Shown piece by piece: positions 32,442-41,649 of a stretch of 64,000 bases of DNA. The stretch is from Mycobacterium hubeiense. GTDB lineage: Bacteria; Actinomycetota; Actinomycetes; Mycobacteriales; Mycobacteriaceae. The stretch spans positions 83,045 through 147,044 of the forward strand of contig NZ_PIZU01000007.1 in NCBI RefSeq assembly GCF_002838065.1, given 5' to 3'. The notes under the pieces are model-generated. The model did no database searches. It saw nothing but the letters and a program-made list of their open reading frames with translations, and was not told where the DNA came from. The position numbers and the translations under genes were made by a program. Position 1 is the stretch's first letter, and the number at the start of each line of letters is the position of its first letter.

Positions 32442-33317
32442 TCACCGCCGGTATTTGGACACGTAGTCGCGCATGGTGGCGAGCTGATAGCGCGACACCT
32501 CGTCGGCGTTCTCGTCCTCGGCGAAGACCGAGGACACCATGACGGTGTCGGGCCGGTCATAGAAGCCGATCTCGGCCAGACCGCCGAAGAACTCGTCCCA
32601 GTCGACGTCGCCGTCGCCGATCTTGAGGTGCTGGTGCACACGCGCCGGGCTGCCGGGCGGGTTGGTAATGTAGCGCAGTCCGTGGCTGCGCCGGTGGTCC
32701 ATGGTGTCGGCGACATGTACCAGGCGCAGCTTCTCGCCCGCGGCACGCATGATCTCGGTCATGTTGCCGCCCATGTGATAGGTGTGGCAGGCGACATAGA
32801 CCATGCCGATGTTGGGGGAGTTGACGCCGCGGATGATCCGTAGCGCCTCCAGGCCGTCCTCGACGAAATCGTCGGGGTGCGGGTCGATGCGGACATCGAG
32901 GCCTTCGCGTTCGAAGATCGGCACCAGCTCTTCCATCGACCGGAAGAACGCCCGCTCGGATTCTTCCGCCCGCTCGGGGCGGCCGGAGAATTCGGTATTG
33001 ATGACGTCGACGCCGAGGTCGACGGTGATCTGGATGACCCGCTTCCAGTTGCGCACCGCGGCTTCCCGCGCGTCCTCGTCGGGACCCGACCAGCGCAGCA
33101 CCGGCAACACCGAGGCGATCCCCACGCCCGCGTCGGCGCAGGCCTTGCGGAACGTGGCCACCAGCTCGTCGTCGGCGCGGGGATGGTTGAAGAACGGGAT
33201 GAAGTCGCGGTGTGGTGTCAACTGCAGGTACTCGTAGCCCAATTCCGCCACCAGCCGGGGGAATTCGAGCAGCTCGTAGTCGTGATGAAACGGCGTCGGG
33301 TCGAGCGCGATCTTCAT
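32442..33317 (-). CDS. Sugar phosphate isomerase/epimerase-type TIM barrel in the iol operon
   Basis: A 291-aa AP-endonuclease-2-like TIM barrel, last gene of the inositol operon. The start is ATG 33317 ([19 protein letters not shown]); the open frame runs far upstream but this ATG overlaps the iolG stop as ATGA. Metal-ligand candidates are Glu in [10 protein letters not shown], Asp/His in DPHPDD, His in CHTYH, and Glu or Asp near the end. The position suggests an inosose isomerase (IolI) or the poorly understood IolH. I do not assign a symbol because the two are hard to tell apart. Confidence 0.8.
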   Translation of the reverse strand: MKIALDPTPFHHDYELLEFPRLVAELGYEYLQLTPHRDFIPFFNHPRADDELVATFRKACADAGVGIASVLPVLRWSGPDEDAREAAVRNWKRVIQITVDLGVDVINTEFSGRPERAEESERAFFRSMEELVPIFEREGLDVRIDPHPDDFVEDGLEALRIIRGVNSPNIGMVYVACHTYHMGGNMTEIMRAAGEKLRLVHVADTMDHRRSHGLRYITNPPGSPARVHQHLKIGDGDVDWDEFFGGLAEIGFYDRPDTVMVSSVFAEDENADEVSRYQLATMRDYVSKYRR

Positions 33318-34351
33318 GCCTCGGATACCCCTATCGACTCGCGGGAGACCATCGCAACGTTCACGGGTAGGCCGCTGCGCAACGATTCCACCCCCGCCTC
33401 GCACACCGTCGCGGCGGCGTAACCGTCCCAGGCGCCTGGTCCGTCGACGTAGACCCCGGTCTGGGCGCCGCGGCGTGCCGCGTCGACCCAGCGCTGGACC
33501 TCGGCGTCGTAGGCCCGGCCGAACCGCTCCCGGAATCCCGGTGTGATTTGACCACCCCATTGCGCCGGTGGGGTCTTGCGGATCAGCCCGACGTCCAGGC
33601 CGATCATCGCGCTGCCCTTCTCGGCGACGACCTCGGTGCGCACCTCGTAGCCCACCCCGGTGGTCACGAACAACTCGACGTCGACGTGACGGCCGGACTC
33701 CGTGCGCATGATGGCGATCTGCGGATCGGTAAGCCCTTCGGGCGCAGACGGATTCCGCGCCGGCGTGATGACCTGGATCGACGTGATCTCCTCGTCGAAG
33801 AGAAAGCGCGTCACGTCCACTTCGTGCACCAGTGAGTCCCGCACCACCATCGCGCTGTCGAAGTTGGGTGGCACCGCGGGATTGCGGTGCACACAGTGCA
33901 ACATCAGCGGACGGCCTAGCTCACCGCCGTCCAGCAGCGCCTTCAGTTGCGCGTACTCGTGATCGAACCGGCGCATGAAGCCGACCTGAATCAGCTTGCG
34001 CCCCACCTCCGCTTCACGCTTGACCACATGCAGCGAGGTCTCCACATCGGTGGTCAGCGGCTTCTCGCACATCACCGGCTTCGCGTGCTCCAGACAGGTC
34101 AGGAGCTGCTTTTCATGGGTGGCCCCGGGAGTGGCGAGCACGACCGCGTCGACAGCGGGGTCGGCGATGGCATCCAGCGGGTCGGTGATGGCTCGGCACC
34201 CGGGGATCTCCGCGGCGATCTGCTCGGCCTTCTCGGTGATGTAGTCGCTGACCACGCTCACCCGGGCGCCGGAGATCCGCGAGGTGATGCGGGCGACGTG
34301 ATCGGCGCCCATCACACCGACACCGAGCACGGCAACGCGCAAGTCTGACAT
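33314..34351 (-). CDS. iolG: Inositol 2-dehydrogenase, Gfo/Idh/MocA family
   Basis: A 345-aa NAD-dependent enzyme oxidising myo-inositol to 2-keto-myo-inositol, the first step of the pathway. The Rossmann motif GVGVMGADH is near residue 9, MCEKPLT with the catalytic-type Lys is near 93, and [14 protein letters not shown] with the conserved Asp/His is near 170. ATG 34351 starts [10 protein letters not shown]; an upstream extension is open but lacks family similarity. It lies 20 bases after iolE and overlaps the TIM-barrel gene by four bases. Of the four Gfo/Idh genes in the island this one best fits iolG, because it sits inside the iolCBDE operon. Confidence 0.87.
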   Translation of the reverse strand: MSDLRVAVLGVGVMGADHVARITSRISGARVSVVSDYITEKAEQIAAEIPGCRAITDPLDAIADPAVDAVVLATPGATHEKQLLTCLEHAKPVMCEKPLTTDVETSLHVVKREAEVGRKLIQVGFMRRFDHEYAQLKALLDGGELGRPLMLHCVHRNPAVPPNFDSAMVVRDSLVHEVDVTRFLFDEEITSIQVITPARNPSAPEGLTDPQIAIMRTESGRHVDVELFVTTGVGYEVRTEVVAEKGSAMIGLDVGLIRKTPPAQWGGQITPGFRERFGRAYDAEVQRWVDAARRGAQTGVYVDGPGAWDGYAAATVCEAGVESLRSGLPVNVAMVSRESIGVSEA

Positions 34352-34371
34352 GACTTTCCGATCCTTTCGAG

Positions 34372-35277
34372 CTAGGTGAATCTGACGGAGGCGACTCCGC
34401 ACGAGCCGAGATAGCGGCGGGTGCGCTGCGCGATGGGCAGCGGCGTGCCGGGGTCGCAGGGGTACATGTCCTGTTCGACGATCGCGAACACGTCGACGCC
34501 GAGCCGCTCGATGGCGGCCAGCAGGGGCGGCATGTCCGGGATGCCCCGCGGCGGCTCAGTCATCGCGCCGAGTTTGACGGCCTCGCCGAAGGGCAGGTCC
34601 TCGGCTTCGACCTTGGCGCGCACCTCAGGATCGACCTGCTTGAGGTGCAAGTAGCCGATCCGCTCGGGCGCACGCTGGATGATCGCCAGGTTGTCGCCGC
34701 CGCAATAGCTGATGTGTCCGGTGTCCAGGCACAGGTTGACGAAGACGCCGTCGGTGCCGTCGAGGAAGCGGTAAACGTTCTCCTCGGTGTCGACGTGGCT
34801 GTCGGCGTGTGGGTGATATTGCGCCCGCACACCGTACTTCTCGTACATCGCCCTGCCGAGTTCGTTCATGCCCTCGGTCTTCTTCTTCCACTGTGCCGCA
34901 GTAAGATTGCGGTCCTCGAGTACCTCGCCGGTGGAGGGATCACGCCACATCTCCGGGATGACGACGACGTGTTTGCCGCCGACCGACGCGGTCAGTTTCG
35001 CGACATCCTCGATCTGCTTCCACACCGCGTCCCACGCGTCGTCCTGGTGCAGGTGTTCGAAAACCGTGCCCGCAGAAAGCTTCAGATTGCGCTGTGCGAG
35101 CTCATCGGACAGTTGCCGCGGGTCGGTCGGCAGATACCCATAGGGCCCCAGCTCGATCCAGTGGTAGCCGGCTGCGGCGACCTCGTCCAGGAACCGGGTA
35201 TAGGGCGTCTGCTGCGGGTCGTCGGGAAACCACACTCCCCACGAATCGGGGGCGGAGCCGACGCGGATGGCGCTCAT
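34372..35277 (-). CDS. iolE: Inosose dehydratase
   Basis: A 301-aa TIM-barrel dehydratase converting 2-keto-myo-inositol to 3D-(3,5/4)-trihydroxycyclohexane-1,2-dione, the second step. The N-terminus [15 protein letters not shown] is the IolE hallmark. Metal ligands are Glu in the IPEMW region, Asp in LCLDTGHI, His in YLHLKQVD and Glu in IVEQDMYP. The start is ATG 35277, in four-base overlap with the iolD stop; the open frame extends 36 codons upstream without similarity. It is the middle gene of the iol operon. Confidence 0.92.
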   Translation of the reverse strand: MSAIRVGSAPDSWGVWFPDDPQQTPYTRFLDEVAAAGYHWIELGPYGYLPTDPRQLSDELAQRNLKLSAGTVFEHLHQDDAWDAVWKQIEDVAKLTASVGGKHVVVIPEMWRDPSTGEVLEDRNLTAAQWKKKTEGMNELGRAMYEKYGVRAQYHPHADSHVDTEENVYRFLDGTDGVFVNLCLDTGHISYCGGDNLAIIQRAPERIGYLHLKQVDPEVRAKVEAEDLPFGEAVKLGAMTEPPRGIPDMPPLLAAIERLGVDVFAIVEQDMYPCDPGTPLPIAQRTRRYLGSCGVASVRFT

Positions 35278-37202
35278 TCGGCCGGCCCTAGGAGTGGACG
35301 TTGCACCTTCTTCCACTCGGCGTATTTCTGGTAGGCCGAGCGGGTGGATTCCAATGCCGACACCTGGCTCACCGGTACGTCCCACCAGGATTCGCTGTCG
35401 GGGGCGGTGATCAGCGGATCGGTTTCGACGTGGATCACGGTGGTGTGCTCGTTGGCCTTGGCCACCTTGACCGCGTCGGCGAATTCAGCCGCCGTCGTCA
35501 CCCGGATCACCTCCGCGCCGAGGCTGGCGGCGTTGGCAGCCAGATCGACCGGCAGCTTCGGTCCCGCCAGGTGCCCGGCGTCGTCGCGGTAGCGGTACGC
35601 CGTGCCGAATCGTTGGGAGCCAAGCGACTCCGACAATGACCCGATCGACGCGAAGCCGTGGTTCTGCACCAGCACCACAATGACTTTGACGCCTTCCTGC
35701 ACGGCGGTGACCAGTTCAGTGGCCATCATCAGATATGAGCCGTCGCCGACCATCACAAACACGTCGCGGTCGGGGGCGGCCATCTTGACGCCGATACCGC
35801 CGGCGACCTCATAGCCCATGCACGAGTAGCCGTACTCGACGTGATAGCCCTTGCGGTCGCGGGTGCGCCAGAGCTTGTGCAGATCGCCGGGCATCGAGCC
35901 GGCGGCGCACACCACCACGTCGTGCGGGTCGGACAGCGCGTTGGTCAGTCCGATCACCTGGTTCTGGTTCAACGCGCTGCCGTCGTCGTCCACCCGGTAC
36001 GCCGCCGAGACGGTGTCGTCCCAGCGGCGAGCGAGTTCGGTGGCGCGCGTGCGGTATTCGTCGCTGGTCGAATATCCTTCGAGCGCGTTCGAGAGGGCAT
36101 CGAGCGCTTCGCGGGCATCGGCCACCACCGACAACCCGCCTTGCTTGACCGAATCGAACGATGCGACATTGATGTTGACGAACTTGACGTCGGGGTTGTT
36201 GAACGCGGTGCGTGACGCGGTGGTGAAATCGCTGTAGCGGGTGCCGATTCCGATGACGACGTCCGCCTCGGAGGCCAGCGCGTTGGCGGCCGTGGTGCCG
36301 GTCGACCCGATCGCGCCCACCGACTGTGGGTGGTCGTAGGGCAGCGAGCCCTTGCCCGCCTGCGTTTCAGCGACGGGGATGCCGGTTTGTTCGACGAAGC
36401 GGACCAGCGCGTCGGTGGCATGCGAGTAGATCAGGCCGCCGCCGGCCACGATGAGCGGACGTCGCGCGGACCGGATGATCTCGGTGGCGCGGGATATCAC
36501 CGACTGTTCCGGGAGCGGCCGGGCGACGTGCCAGGTGCGTTCGGCGAAAAGCGATTCCGGCCAGTCAAACGCCTCGGCCTGCACGTCCTGCGGCATCGCG
36601 ATCGTCGCCGCCCCCGTTTCGACCGGATCGGTCAGCACCCGCATGGCACCCAGCAGCGCCGACGGGAGCTGTTCAGGACGCCATACCCGGTCGAAGAACC
36701 GCGACAGCGGTTTGAACGCGTCGTTGACAGTCACCTCGCCGTCGTGCGGCATCTCCAGTTGCTGCAACACCGGGGCACTGACCCGTGTCGCGAAGGTGTC
36801 GGAGGGCAGCAGCAGCACCGGCAACCGGTTGATCGTGGCGAGTGCGGCGCCGGTGAGCATGTTCGTCGAACCGGGGCCGATGCTGGCGGTGACGGCCCAC
36901 GTCTGCAGCCGGTCCTTCTGCCGGGCGTAGCCGACGGCGGTGTGCACCATGGCTTGCTCGTTGCGGCCCAAGACGTACCGGAACGCCGGCGCGGCACCGA
37001 TTTCGGACTCCAGCAGGGCTTCGCCGAGACCCGCCACGTTCCCGTGGCCGAAGATGCCGAAGCAGCCTGCGAAGAACCTGGTGCGCTCGCCGTCGCATTC
37101 GGCGAACTGGTTCGCCAGGAACCGAACGGTCGCCTGGGCGACGGTCAGGCGCACCGTCGGCTCGGTGTCCGGTGACTTGATATCGGAGGCTTTGGAGACC
37201 AC
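35274..37202 (-). CDS. iolD: 3D-(3,5/4)-trihydroxycyclohexane-1,2-dione hydrolase
   Basis: A 642-aa thiamine-diphosphate enzyme that opens the inositol-derived ring to 5-deoxyglucuronate. The N-terminal Pyr domain has FAGCFGIFGHGNVAGLGEAL near residue 42 and the activating Glu in RNEQAMVH near 80. The central domain is near 215-340, and the C-terminal PP domain has VGDGSYLMMATELVTA near 475 with the later NHGF, a GDG ... N pattern. A GTG start is one base from the iolB stop. The length is normal for the family. Confidence 0.93.
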   Translation of the reverse strand: MVSKASDIKSPDTEPTVRLTVAQATVRFLANQFAECDGERTRFFAGCFGIFGHGNVAGLGEALLESEIGAAPAFRYVLGRNEQAMVHTAVGYARQKDRLQTWAVTASIGPGSTNMLTGAALATINRLPVLLLPSDTFATRVSAPVLQQLEMPHDGEVTVNDAFKPLSRFFDRVWRPEQLPSALLGAMRVLTDPVETGAATIAMPQDVQAEAFDWPESLFAERTWHVARPLPEQSVISRATEIIRSARRPLIVAGGGLIYSHATDALVRFVEQTGIPVAETQAGKGSLPYDHPQSVGAIGSTGTTAANALASEADVVIGIGTRYSDFTTASRTAFNNPDVKFVNINVASFDSVKQGGLSVVADAREALDALSNALEGYSTSDEYRTRATELARRWDDTVSAAYRVDDDGSALNQNQVIGLTNALSDPHDVVVCAAGSMPGDLHKLWRTRDRKGYHVEYGYSCMGYEVAGGIGVKMAAPDRDVFVMVGDGSYLMMATELVTAVQEGVKVIVVLVQNHGFASIGSLSESLGSQRFGTAYRYRDDAGHLAGPKLPVDLAANAASLGAEVIRVTTAAEFADAVKVAKANEHTTVIHVETDPLITAPDSESWWDVPVSQVSALESTRSAYQKYAEWKKVQRPLLGPAE

Positions 37203-37203
37203 G

Positions 37204-38070
37204 TCACGCTCCTCGGGTATGCAGTGGCAGCCGCGGGTCGATCTCCTGGTGTGCCCAGGTGCCGCGCAGCCAGTCCTGGTGTGGGTCGAAGACGATCCGC
37301 CAGGCGCGGTCCGGGCCGGGGCCGGCCATCACATTGAGGTAGTACATGTCATGTCCGGGCGCCGCGATCGACGGGCCGTGGTAGCCGTGCGGTACCAGTA
37401 CGACGTCGCCGGAGCGGACTTCCTCGAGAATCTCGATGGGCCGGTCTGCCGTGCCGTACACCCGGTGATACCCGAAGCCGGGGGAATCATCTGGACCGGC
37501 AGCGATTTCGAAGTAGTAGATCTCTTCGAGCTGTGATTCGACCGGTGACTCCTCGTCGTGCTTGTGCGCGGGGTAGCTCGACCAGTTGCCGCCCGGGGTG
37601 ATCACCTCGCAGGCGATCAGCGAGTCGGCCTCGAACGTGTCCGCGGTACCGAAGTTGTGCACCTGGCGGCTGCAGGTCCCAGCGCCGCGCAGTTCGACGG
37701 GTACATCGGCGGCGGCCACCCGCCGGTTGGGCAACTTGTGGGTGGCCCTCGCGCCGCAGATCGCGAATCGGCCCTCGCCGCGCAGGGCGTAGGTGTTGTC
37801 CTTGCCGAGGTAGACCATGTCGGCTGGGCCGTCGAAAACCGATGCGCGCCGGGTGAGTTCGAATTCTTCGTTGTCGCAGTCCACCGTTCCGCCGCCGGCC
37901 AGCGGCAGGATCATCACCTCGTTGTCACCCGTCGCTAACGTGATCTCTTGCAGCGGTTGCAGTTCGAGCACCTGCAGGCTCGATTCGGACCAGCCGGCCG
38001 ATTCGGGGGTGACGTCGACGGTGTAGGGGAGCGTGGCGCTGCGGGCTGGTATGTAGTGCTTACTGTGCAT
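37204..38070 (-). CDS. iolB: 5-deoxy-glucuronate isomerase
   Basis: A 288-aa cupin of the KduI/IolB fold that isomerises 5-deoxyglucuronate to 2-deoxy-5-keto-gluconate. The metal site is the cupin motif PAHKHDEESP near residue 170 (two His) with Glu in EEIYYFE and a later His in VPHGYHGP near 235. The C-terminus (YYLNVMAGPGPDRAW) is typical. It starts at ATG 38070, three bases after the aldolase stop, and ends one base before iolD. Confidence 0.93.
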   Translation of the reverse strand: MHSKHYIPARSATLPYTVDVTPESAGWSESSLQVLELQPLQEITLATGDNEVMILPLAGGGTVDCDNEEFELTRRASVFDGPADMVYLGKDNTYALRGEGRFAICGARATHKLPNRRVAAADVPVELRGAGTCSRQVHNFGTADTFEADSLIACEVITPGGNWSSYPAHKHDEESPVESQLEEIYYFEIAAGPDDSPGFGYHRVYGTADRPIEILEEVRSGDVVLVPHGYHGPSIAAPGHDMYYLNVMAGPGPDRAWRIVFDPHQDWLRGTWAHQEIDPRLPLHTRGA

Positions 38071-38073
38071 CTT

Positions 38074-38955
38074 TCACCTCACCATCGAGACCGCAGTAGC
38101 CACGGCGGAACTCACGTCGTCGTCAGCCGGATACAGCAGCGTGCGCCCCACGATCAGGCCGCGGACCGACGGCAGCGCAAGGGCCTTCTCCCAGCTGGCG
38201 AACGCCTCGTCGGCGTCGACCGGATCGCCGCCGAGCAGCAGCGTCGGCAGCGTGGTGGCCTCCATGACCCGGTCCATCTCATCCACCACGGGCAGCTTCA
38301 TCCAGGTGTACGCCGACGTTGACCCGAGGCCCTGGGCGATGTGCACCGACTTGATCACCGCGTCGGGGCTGAGGTCGTTGCGCACCTTGCCCCCGACCCG
38401 CGTCGACATGAACGGTTCGAGCATCGCGATGAGCCCGTAGGAGGCCAGCTCGTCGATCGCGCGGGCGCATGACTCCAACGTCGCGACCGTGCCGGGGTCA
38501 TCGAGGTCGACGCGGCACAACATCTTTCCGCCGTTCATCCGTGCGGCGGCGGTGGCGGCCGCGGTCGCCGCCGTCATCCGGTCATCGAGTTCGAAGGCTG
38601 AGCCGGCCAGGCCGCCGCGGTTCATCGACGAGAACACCACCTTGTCCTCCAGCGCGCTGAGTAGCAGCAAATCGTCGAGGATGTCGGCGGTGGCCAGCAC
38701 ACCGTCCACACCGGGATCGGCCAGCGCCGCACGCAGCCGGTCGAGCAGATCGGTGCGGCTGTTCATCGCGGTGGGCCGCGGACCAACCGCCAGCGCCCCG
38801 CGCGCGGGATGGTCGGCGGCCACGATCATCAGCCGGCCGTTGCCGCGCACCGCGGGCCGGACGGCGCGGTTCTGCCATGCGCGTGCGATTGCCCCGGGAT
38901 CCGCCGCGCGCAGGTCGGTGATCTCGGCGTAGTCCTTGCAGAGGGGACTAGACAT
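38074..38955 (-). CDS. Cgl0158-type (beta/alpha)8 aldolase, probable IolJ function
   Basis: A 293-aa class I aldolase-like barrel of the DeoC/LacD superfamily, matching the type named Cgl0158 after the C. glutamicum inositol cluster. It probably cleaves 6-phospho-5-keto-2-deoxygluconate to dihydroxyacetone phosphate and malonate semialdehyde, the step IolJ performs in Bacillus. The candidate Schiff-base Lys is in TWMKLPVV near residue 232, with the phosphate-binding LLLGGDP after it. The true start is ATG 38955, eight bases before the iolC stop; a longer frame extending over iolC is a shadow. The role is inferred from context. Confidence 0.82.
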   Translation of the reverse strand: MSSPLCKDYAEITDLRAADPGAIARAWQNRAVRPAVRGNGRLMIVAADHPARGALAVGPRPTAMNSRTDLLDRLRAALADPGVDGVLATADILDDLLLLSALEDKVVFSSMNRGGLAGSAFELDDRMTAATAAATAAARMNGGKMLCRVDLDDPGTVATLESCARAIDELASYGLIAMLEPFMSTRVGGKVRNDLSPDAVIKSVHIAQGLGSTSAYTWMKLPVVDEMDRVMEATTLPTLLLGGDPVDADEAFASWEKALALPSVRGLIVGRTLLYPADDDVSSAVATAVSMVR

Positions 38956-39919
38956 TGACGGCCTCCTCCGCGGTCTGCTCGGCGAGCGCCGCGACCTCGG
39001 CGGCGGTGGGCATCGCCGTCGAGCACTCGAGCCGCGACGCGACGATCGCGCCCGCGGCGTTGGCGTAGCGCAAAGTTTTTTCCAACGGCCAGCCGTGCAG
39101 CAAGCCATGGCACAGGCTGCCGCCGAACGCGTCGCCGGCCCCCAGCCCGTTGACGACGTCAACATCGTTGGGCGGCACCGTGACCGAGGAGTGGCGCGTC
39201 TTGCCCAGCACGCCGCGCGGTCCCTGCTTGACGATGGCCAGTTCGACACCGAGGTCCAGCAGCGCATCGGCGGCCTTGCGCGGATTGCTTTCCCCGACGG
39301 CGATCTCGCATTCCTCGCGGTTGCCGACAGCCACCGTGACATGCGCGAGCGCACGCCGGACCTGTTCGGTGGCGGCCGCGGGGGATTCCCAGAACATGGG
39401 CCGATAGTCCAGGTCGAGCACGGTGAACGGCTTCTTGGCGCGGGCCTCCCACGCAGCGAAATGTGCGCTGCGGCTTGGCTCTTCGGACAGTCCGGTGACC
39501 GTCGACCAGTACAGGCGCGCGGATCGCACGGCGTCGGTGTCGATCTCGTTCGGCGAGATCTGAAGGTCGGGCGCCGACGGTTTGCGATAGAAGTACAGCG
39601 GAAAATTGTCCGGCGGGAAGATCTCGCAGAACGTGACCGGGGTCGGGTATTCGCCGTGCGTTGCCACATACCGGTTGTCGACCCCCAGCCTGGCGAGTTC
39701 GGCGCGGACGAACGCGCCGAACGGGTCGTCGCCGACACCGGAAATCAATGCCGCGTTGTTGCCCAGCCGGGCCGCGGCCACCGCCACGTTGGCGGCGCTG
39801 CCGCCCAGGAACTTGCCGAACGTCTTCACCTGCTCGAGGCCGACGCCGACCTGCAGAGGGTAGATGTCCACGCCGCAGCGGCCGATCGCGAGGACATCCA
39901 GGGGCTGCGCGCTACTCAA
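38948..39919 (-). CDS. iolC: 5-dehydro-2-deoxygluconokinase
   Basis: A 323-aa PfkB-family kinase phosphorylating 2-deoxy-5-keto-gluconate; first gene of the operon. GGSAANVAVAAARLG near residue 39 is the N-terminal PfkB motif. NGLGAGDAFGGSL near 258 is the C-terminal one, with the catalytic Asp in GAGD. The TTG start at 39919 has GGAGAA seven bases upstream; no Met is near. The shared 22-bp element lies about 64-85 bases upstream, with a TTGACA on this strand that could be the -35. In M. tuberculosis no counterpart exists in this region. Confidence 0.92.
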   Translation of the reverse strand: MSSAQPLDVLAIGRCGVDIYPLQVGVGLEQVKTFGKFLGGSAANVAVAAARLGNNAALISGVGDDPFGAFVRAELARLGVDNRYVATHGEYPTPVTFCEIFPPDNFPLYFYRKPSAPDLQISPNEIDTDAVRSARLYWSTVTGLSEEPSRSAHFAAWEARAKKPFTVLDLDYRPMFWESPAAATEQVRRALAHVTVAVGNREECEIAVGESNPRKAADALLDLGVELAIVKQGPRGVLGKTRHSSVTVPPNDVDVVNGLGAGDAFGGSLCHGLLHGWPLEKTLRYANAAGAIVASRLECSTAMPTAAEVAALAEQTAEEAVNV

Positions 39920-39982
39920 ATCAGCTTCTCCGACGGCTAGGGGACGGCTCGATTACGACTGTGCCCCGAACCACGCGATGGT

Positions 39983-40004
39983 GTCAATAGTTTGTCCTGA
40001 CATT
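39983..40004. promoter_or_regulatory. Shared 22-bp element (copy 1), candidate IolR operator between iolC and GntR
   Basis: It contains TGTCCTGACA (39993-40002), which fits the C. glutamicum IolR consensus KGWCHTRACA as I recall it, with an inner inverted repeat TGTC-CT-GACA. All 22 bases recur as reverse complement at 43744-43765. On the iolC strand the element ends in TTGAC, extended to TTGACA, a good -35. Confidence 0.75.
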
Positions 40005-40024
40005 CTGTCTTTCGATCATGCGAT

Positions 40025-40032
40025 GCTACGAT
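40025..40032 (+). promoter_or_regulatory. Candidate extended -10 for the GntR gene
   Basis: TACGAT at 40027-40032 preceded by TGC gives an extended -10. The shared operator lies 22 bases upstream, where the -35 would be. This position places transcription start near 40039, downstream of the ATG at 40023 and upstream of the GTG at 40071, which supports the GTG as the gene start. Confidence 0.45.
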
Positions 40033-40070
40033 GCAGCTACCATCTGGTCCGACGTGAGATCGGAGACGAC

Positions 40071-40802
40071 GTGCCCCTGGCGGTGGAGCTCGACAGGTCC
40101 AGTCCTGTTCCTCTCTACTATCAGCTCGCCCAGGCGATAGAGGCTGCCATCCGCACCGGCGAACTCGCGCCCGGCGATCGCTTCGAAAACGAGCTGGCCC
40201 TGGCGAAGCGGCTGGCGCTGTCGCGTCCGACCACCCGCCGTGCCATCCAGGAGCTTGTCGACAAGGGTCTGCTGGTGCGCAAACGCGGGGTGGGCACCCA
40301 GGTGGTCCAACATCCGGTGCATCGCCGGGTCGAATTGACCAGCCTTTTCGATGACCTGGCCCGCGCCGGCCAGGAGCCGACCACCAAACTGCTGGACTAC
40401 CGCGTCGGCCCCGCCGGCGAAGAGGTTGCCCACGAGCTCAGCCTGGCCGAGGACGCCGAAGTGGTCTCCATCCAGCGACTGCGCTGCGCCAACGGTGAGC
40501 CGCTGGCGGTGATGACGAATCACCTGCCCGTCGGCATCGCCCCCGAGCCCGACGAGTTGGAACGCACCGGGCTGTACCAGACGTTGCGGGCGCGCGGAGT
40601 CCATATCCGGTTGGCGCGCCAGCGGATTGGCGCCCGCGGTGCGACCCGCGCCGAAGCACGCCTGCTGGACGAAAAGCCGAACGCGCCGCTGCTCACCATG
40701 TCGCGGACCGCGTTCGACGATTCTGGTAGCGCGGTCGAGTTCGGCAACCACTGCTATCGCGCGTCGCGGTACTACTTCGACACCACATTGGTGGACCGCT
40801 GA
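40071..40802 (+). CDS. iolR: GntR-family (HutC subfamily) regulator, probable IolR
   Basis: A 243-aa repressor. The winged helix covers residues 8-75 (PVPLYYQLAQAIEAAIRTG ... LSRPTTRRAIQELVDKGLLVRKRGVGT), and the C-terminal UTRA effector domain about 85-240 ends SRYYFDTTLVDR. GTG 40071 is chosen because the open frame upstream lacks similarity and a -10 lies at 40027. It is divergent from iolC, and the intergenic operator fits the IolR consensus of C. glutamicum, whose IolR is also GntR-type. It probably represses the iol operon, itself and the ABC importer until an inositol intermediate binds. The symbol is by inference. Confidence 0.82.
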   Translation: MPLAVELDRSSPVPLYYQLAQAIEAAIRTGELAPGDRFENELALAKRLALSRPTTRRAIQELVDKGLLVRKRGVGTQVVQHPVHRRVELTSLFDDLARAGQEPTTKLLDYRVGPAGEEVAHELSLAEDAEVVSIQRLRCANGEPLAVMTNHLPVGIAPEPDELERTGLYQTLRARGVHIRLARQRIGARGATRAEARLLDEKPNAPLLTMSRTAFDDSGSAVEFGNHCYRASRYYFDTTLVDR

Positions 40803-40812
40803 CTTTTCCCCG

Positions 40813-40870
40813 CGAGCAGACGCAAAACTGCTCAATTTCGTCGCAAATAGGGAAGGTTTGCGTCTGCTCG
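40813..40870. terminator. Long inverted repeat between convergent genes, probable bidirectional terminator
   Basis: CGAGCAGACGCAAA (40813-40826) and its exact complement (40857-40870) form 14-bp arms around a 30-base loop. The repeat fills the gap between the GntR stop (40802) and the convergent TIM-barrel stop (40873). There is no long T tract on either side, so it may be an intrinsic hairpin barrier or a dispersed intergenic repeat. Confidence 0.55.
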
Positions 40871-40872
40871 GC

Positions 40873-41649
40873 CTAGGAACTGAACGCGGCGCGAAAGGCT
40901 TGCAGCGCGTCGACGCTGTCGCCCGACGCCCAGGCCTCCATGCCGACTGTTCCGGTAAAGCCGATGTTGCGCAGCGCCTTTGCGATCGCGGGGTAGTTGA
41001 TCTCACCGGTACCGGGCTCGCATCGGCCCGGCACGTCGGCTACCTGAATTTCACCGATCGCGTCACCGCAGCGCCGAATCAACTCGATGAGGTTCCCCTC
41101 GCCGATCTGGGCGTGATAGAGGTCGAGCATCATCCGGACATTGGGGTGGTCGACGGCTTCGACAAGGGCCAGCGTGTCCTTGGCGCGCGCCAGCGGCACG
41201 CCCGGGTGGTCAACGATGGTGTTGAGGTTCTCCACGCAGAACGTCACATCCGCGGCGGCGCCCAGCTCCGCGATGCGCTCCAGTGTGCGTTGGGCCGTCA
41301 ACCACATCGGGCCCGTCGCACGGTAGCGCGGACGGGCCGCCTTCCCGCCGACGAGTTCGGCGGTGTGCAGATTGAGCCGCGAAACACCAAGGGTTTCCGC
41401 GGCTTTGACTGAGAGCTCGGCGGTTCGCACCACCTCGTCGGCGCTGGCCGGGTCGACGAGATCGCCGTGCAGATACCCCGTCATCGACGAGAACCGTGCA
41501 CCGGTGTCGGCCAGCGCGGCCAGGTCCTTGTCGTGCCAGCTCCAGATCTCGACCGCGAAGCCGAGGTCGTGGATGCGTCGCACCCGCTCGAGGATCGGCA
41601 GGTCACAGAAGACCATCTCCGCGCACACCGCCAACTGAAAATCGCTCAT
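40873..41649 (-). CDS. Hydroxypyruvate isomerase/sugar epimerase-like TIM barrel
   Basis: A 258-aa AP-endonuclease-2-like barrel, closest in feel to the Hyi/OtnI hydroxypyruvate isomerase group. Metal-ligand candidates are Glu in CVENLNT near residue 138, Asp/His in MLDLYHAQIGEG near 173, and Glu in GMEAWASGD near 237. The start is ATG 41649 (MSDFQLAVCAEMVF), in four-base overlap with the dehydrogenase stop. It follows that Gfo/Idh gene in a two-gene operon divergent from a LacI regulator. Together they may isomerise and oxidise a sugar or inositol isomer; the substrate is unknown. Confidence 0.82.
   Translation of the reverse strand: MSDFQLAVCAEMVFCDLPILERVRRIHDLGFAVEIWSWHDKDLAALADTGARFSSMTGYLHGDLVDPASADEVVRTAELSVKAAETLGVSRLNLHTAELVGGKAARPRYRATGPMWLTAQRTLERIAELGAAADVTFCVENLNTIVDHPGVPLARAKDTLALVEAVDHPNVRMMLDLYHAQIGEGNLIELIRRCGDAIGEIQVADVPGRCEPGTGEINYPAIAKALRNIGFTGTVGMEAWASGDSVDALQAFRAAFSS

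Noticed and set aside
38956..39738. N-terminal extension of the aldolase frame over iolC
   Set aside because: The extra residues are Arg/Ser/Pro-rich junk in the wrong frame of iolC; the ATG at 38955 gives the family-like start.
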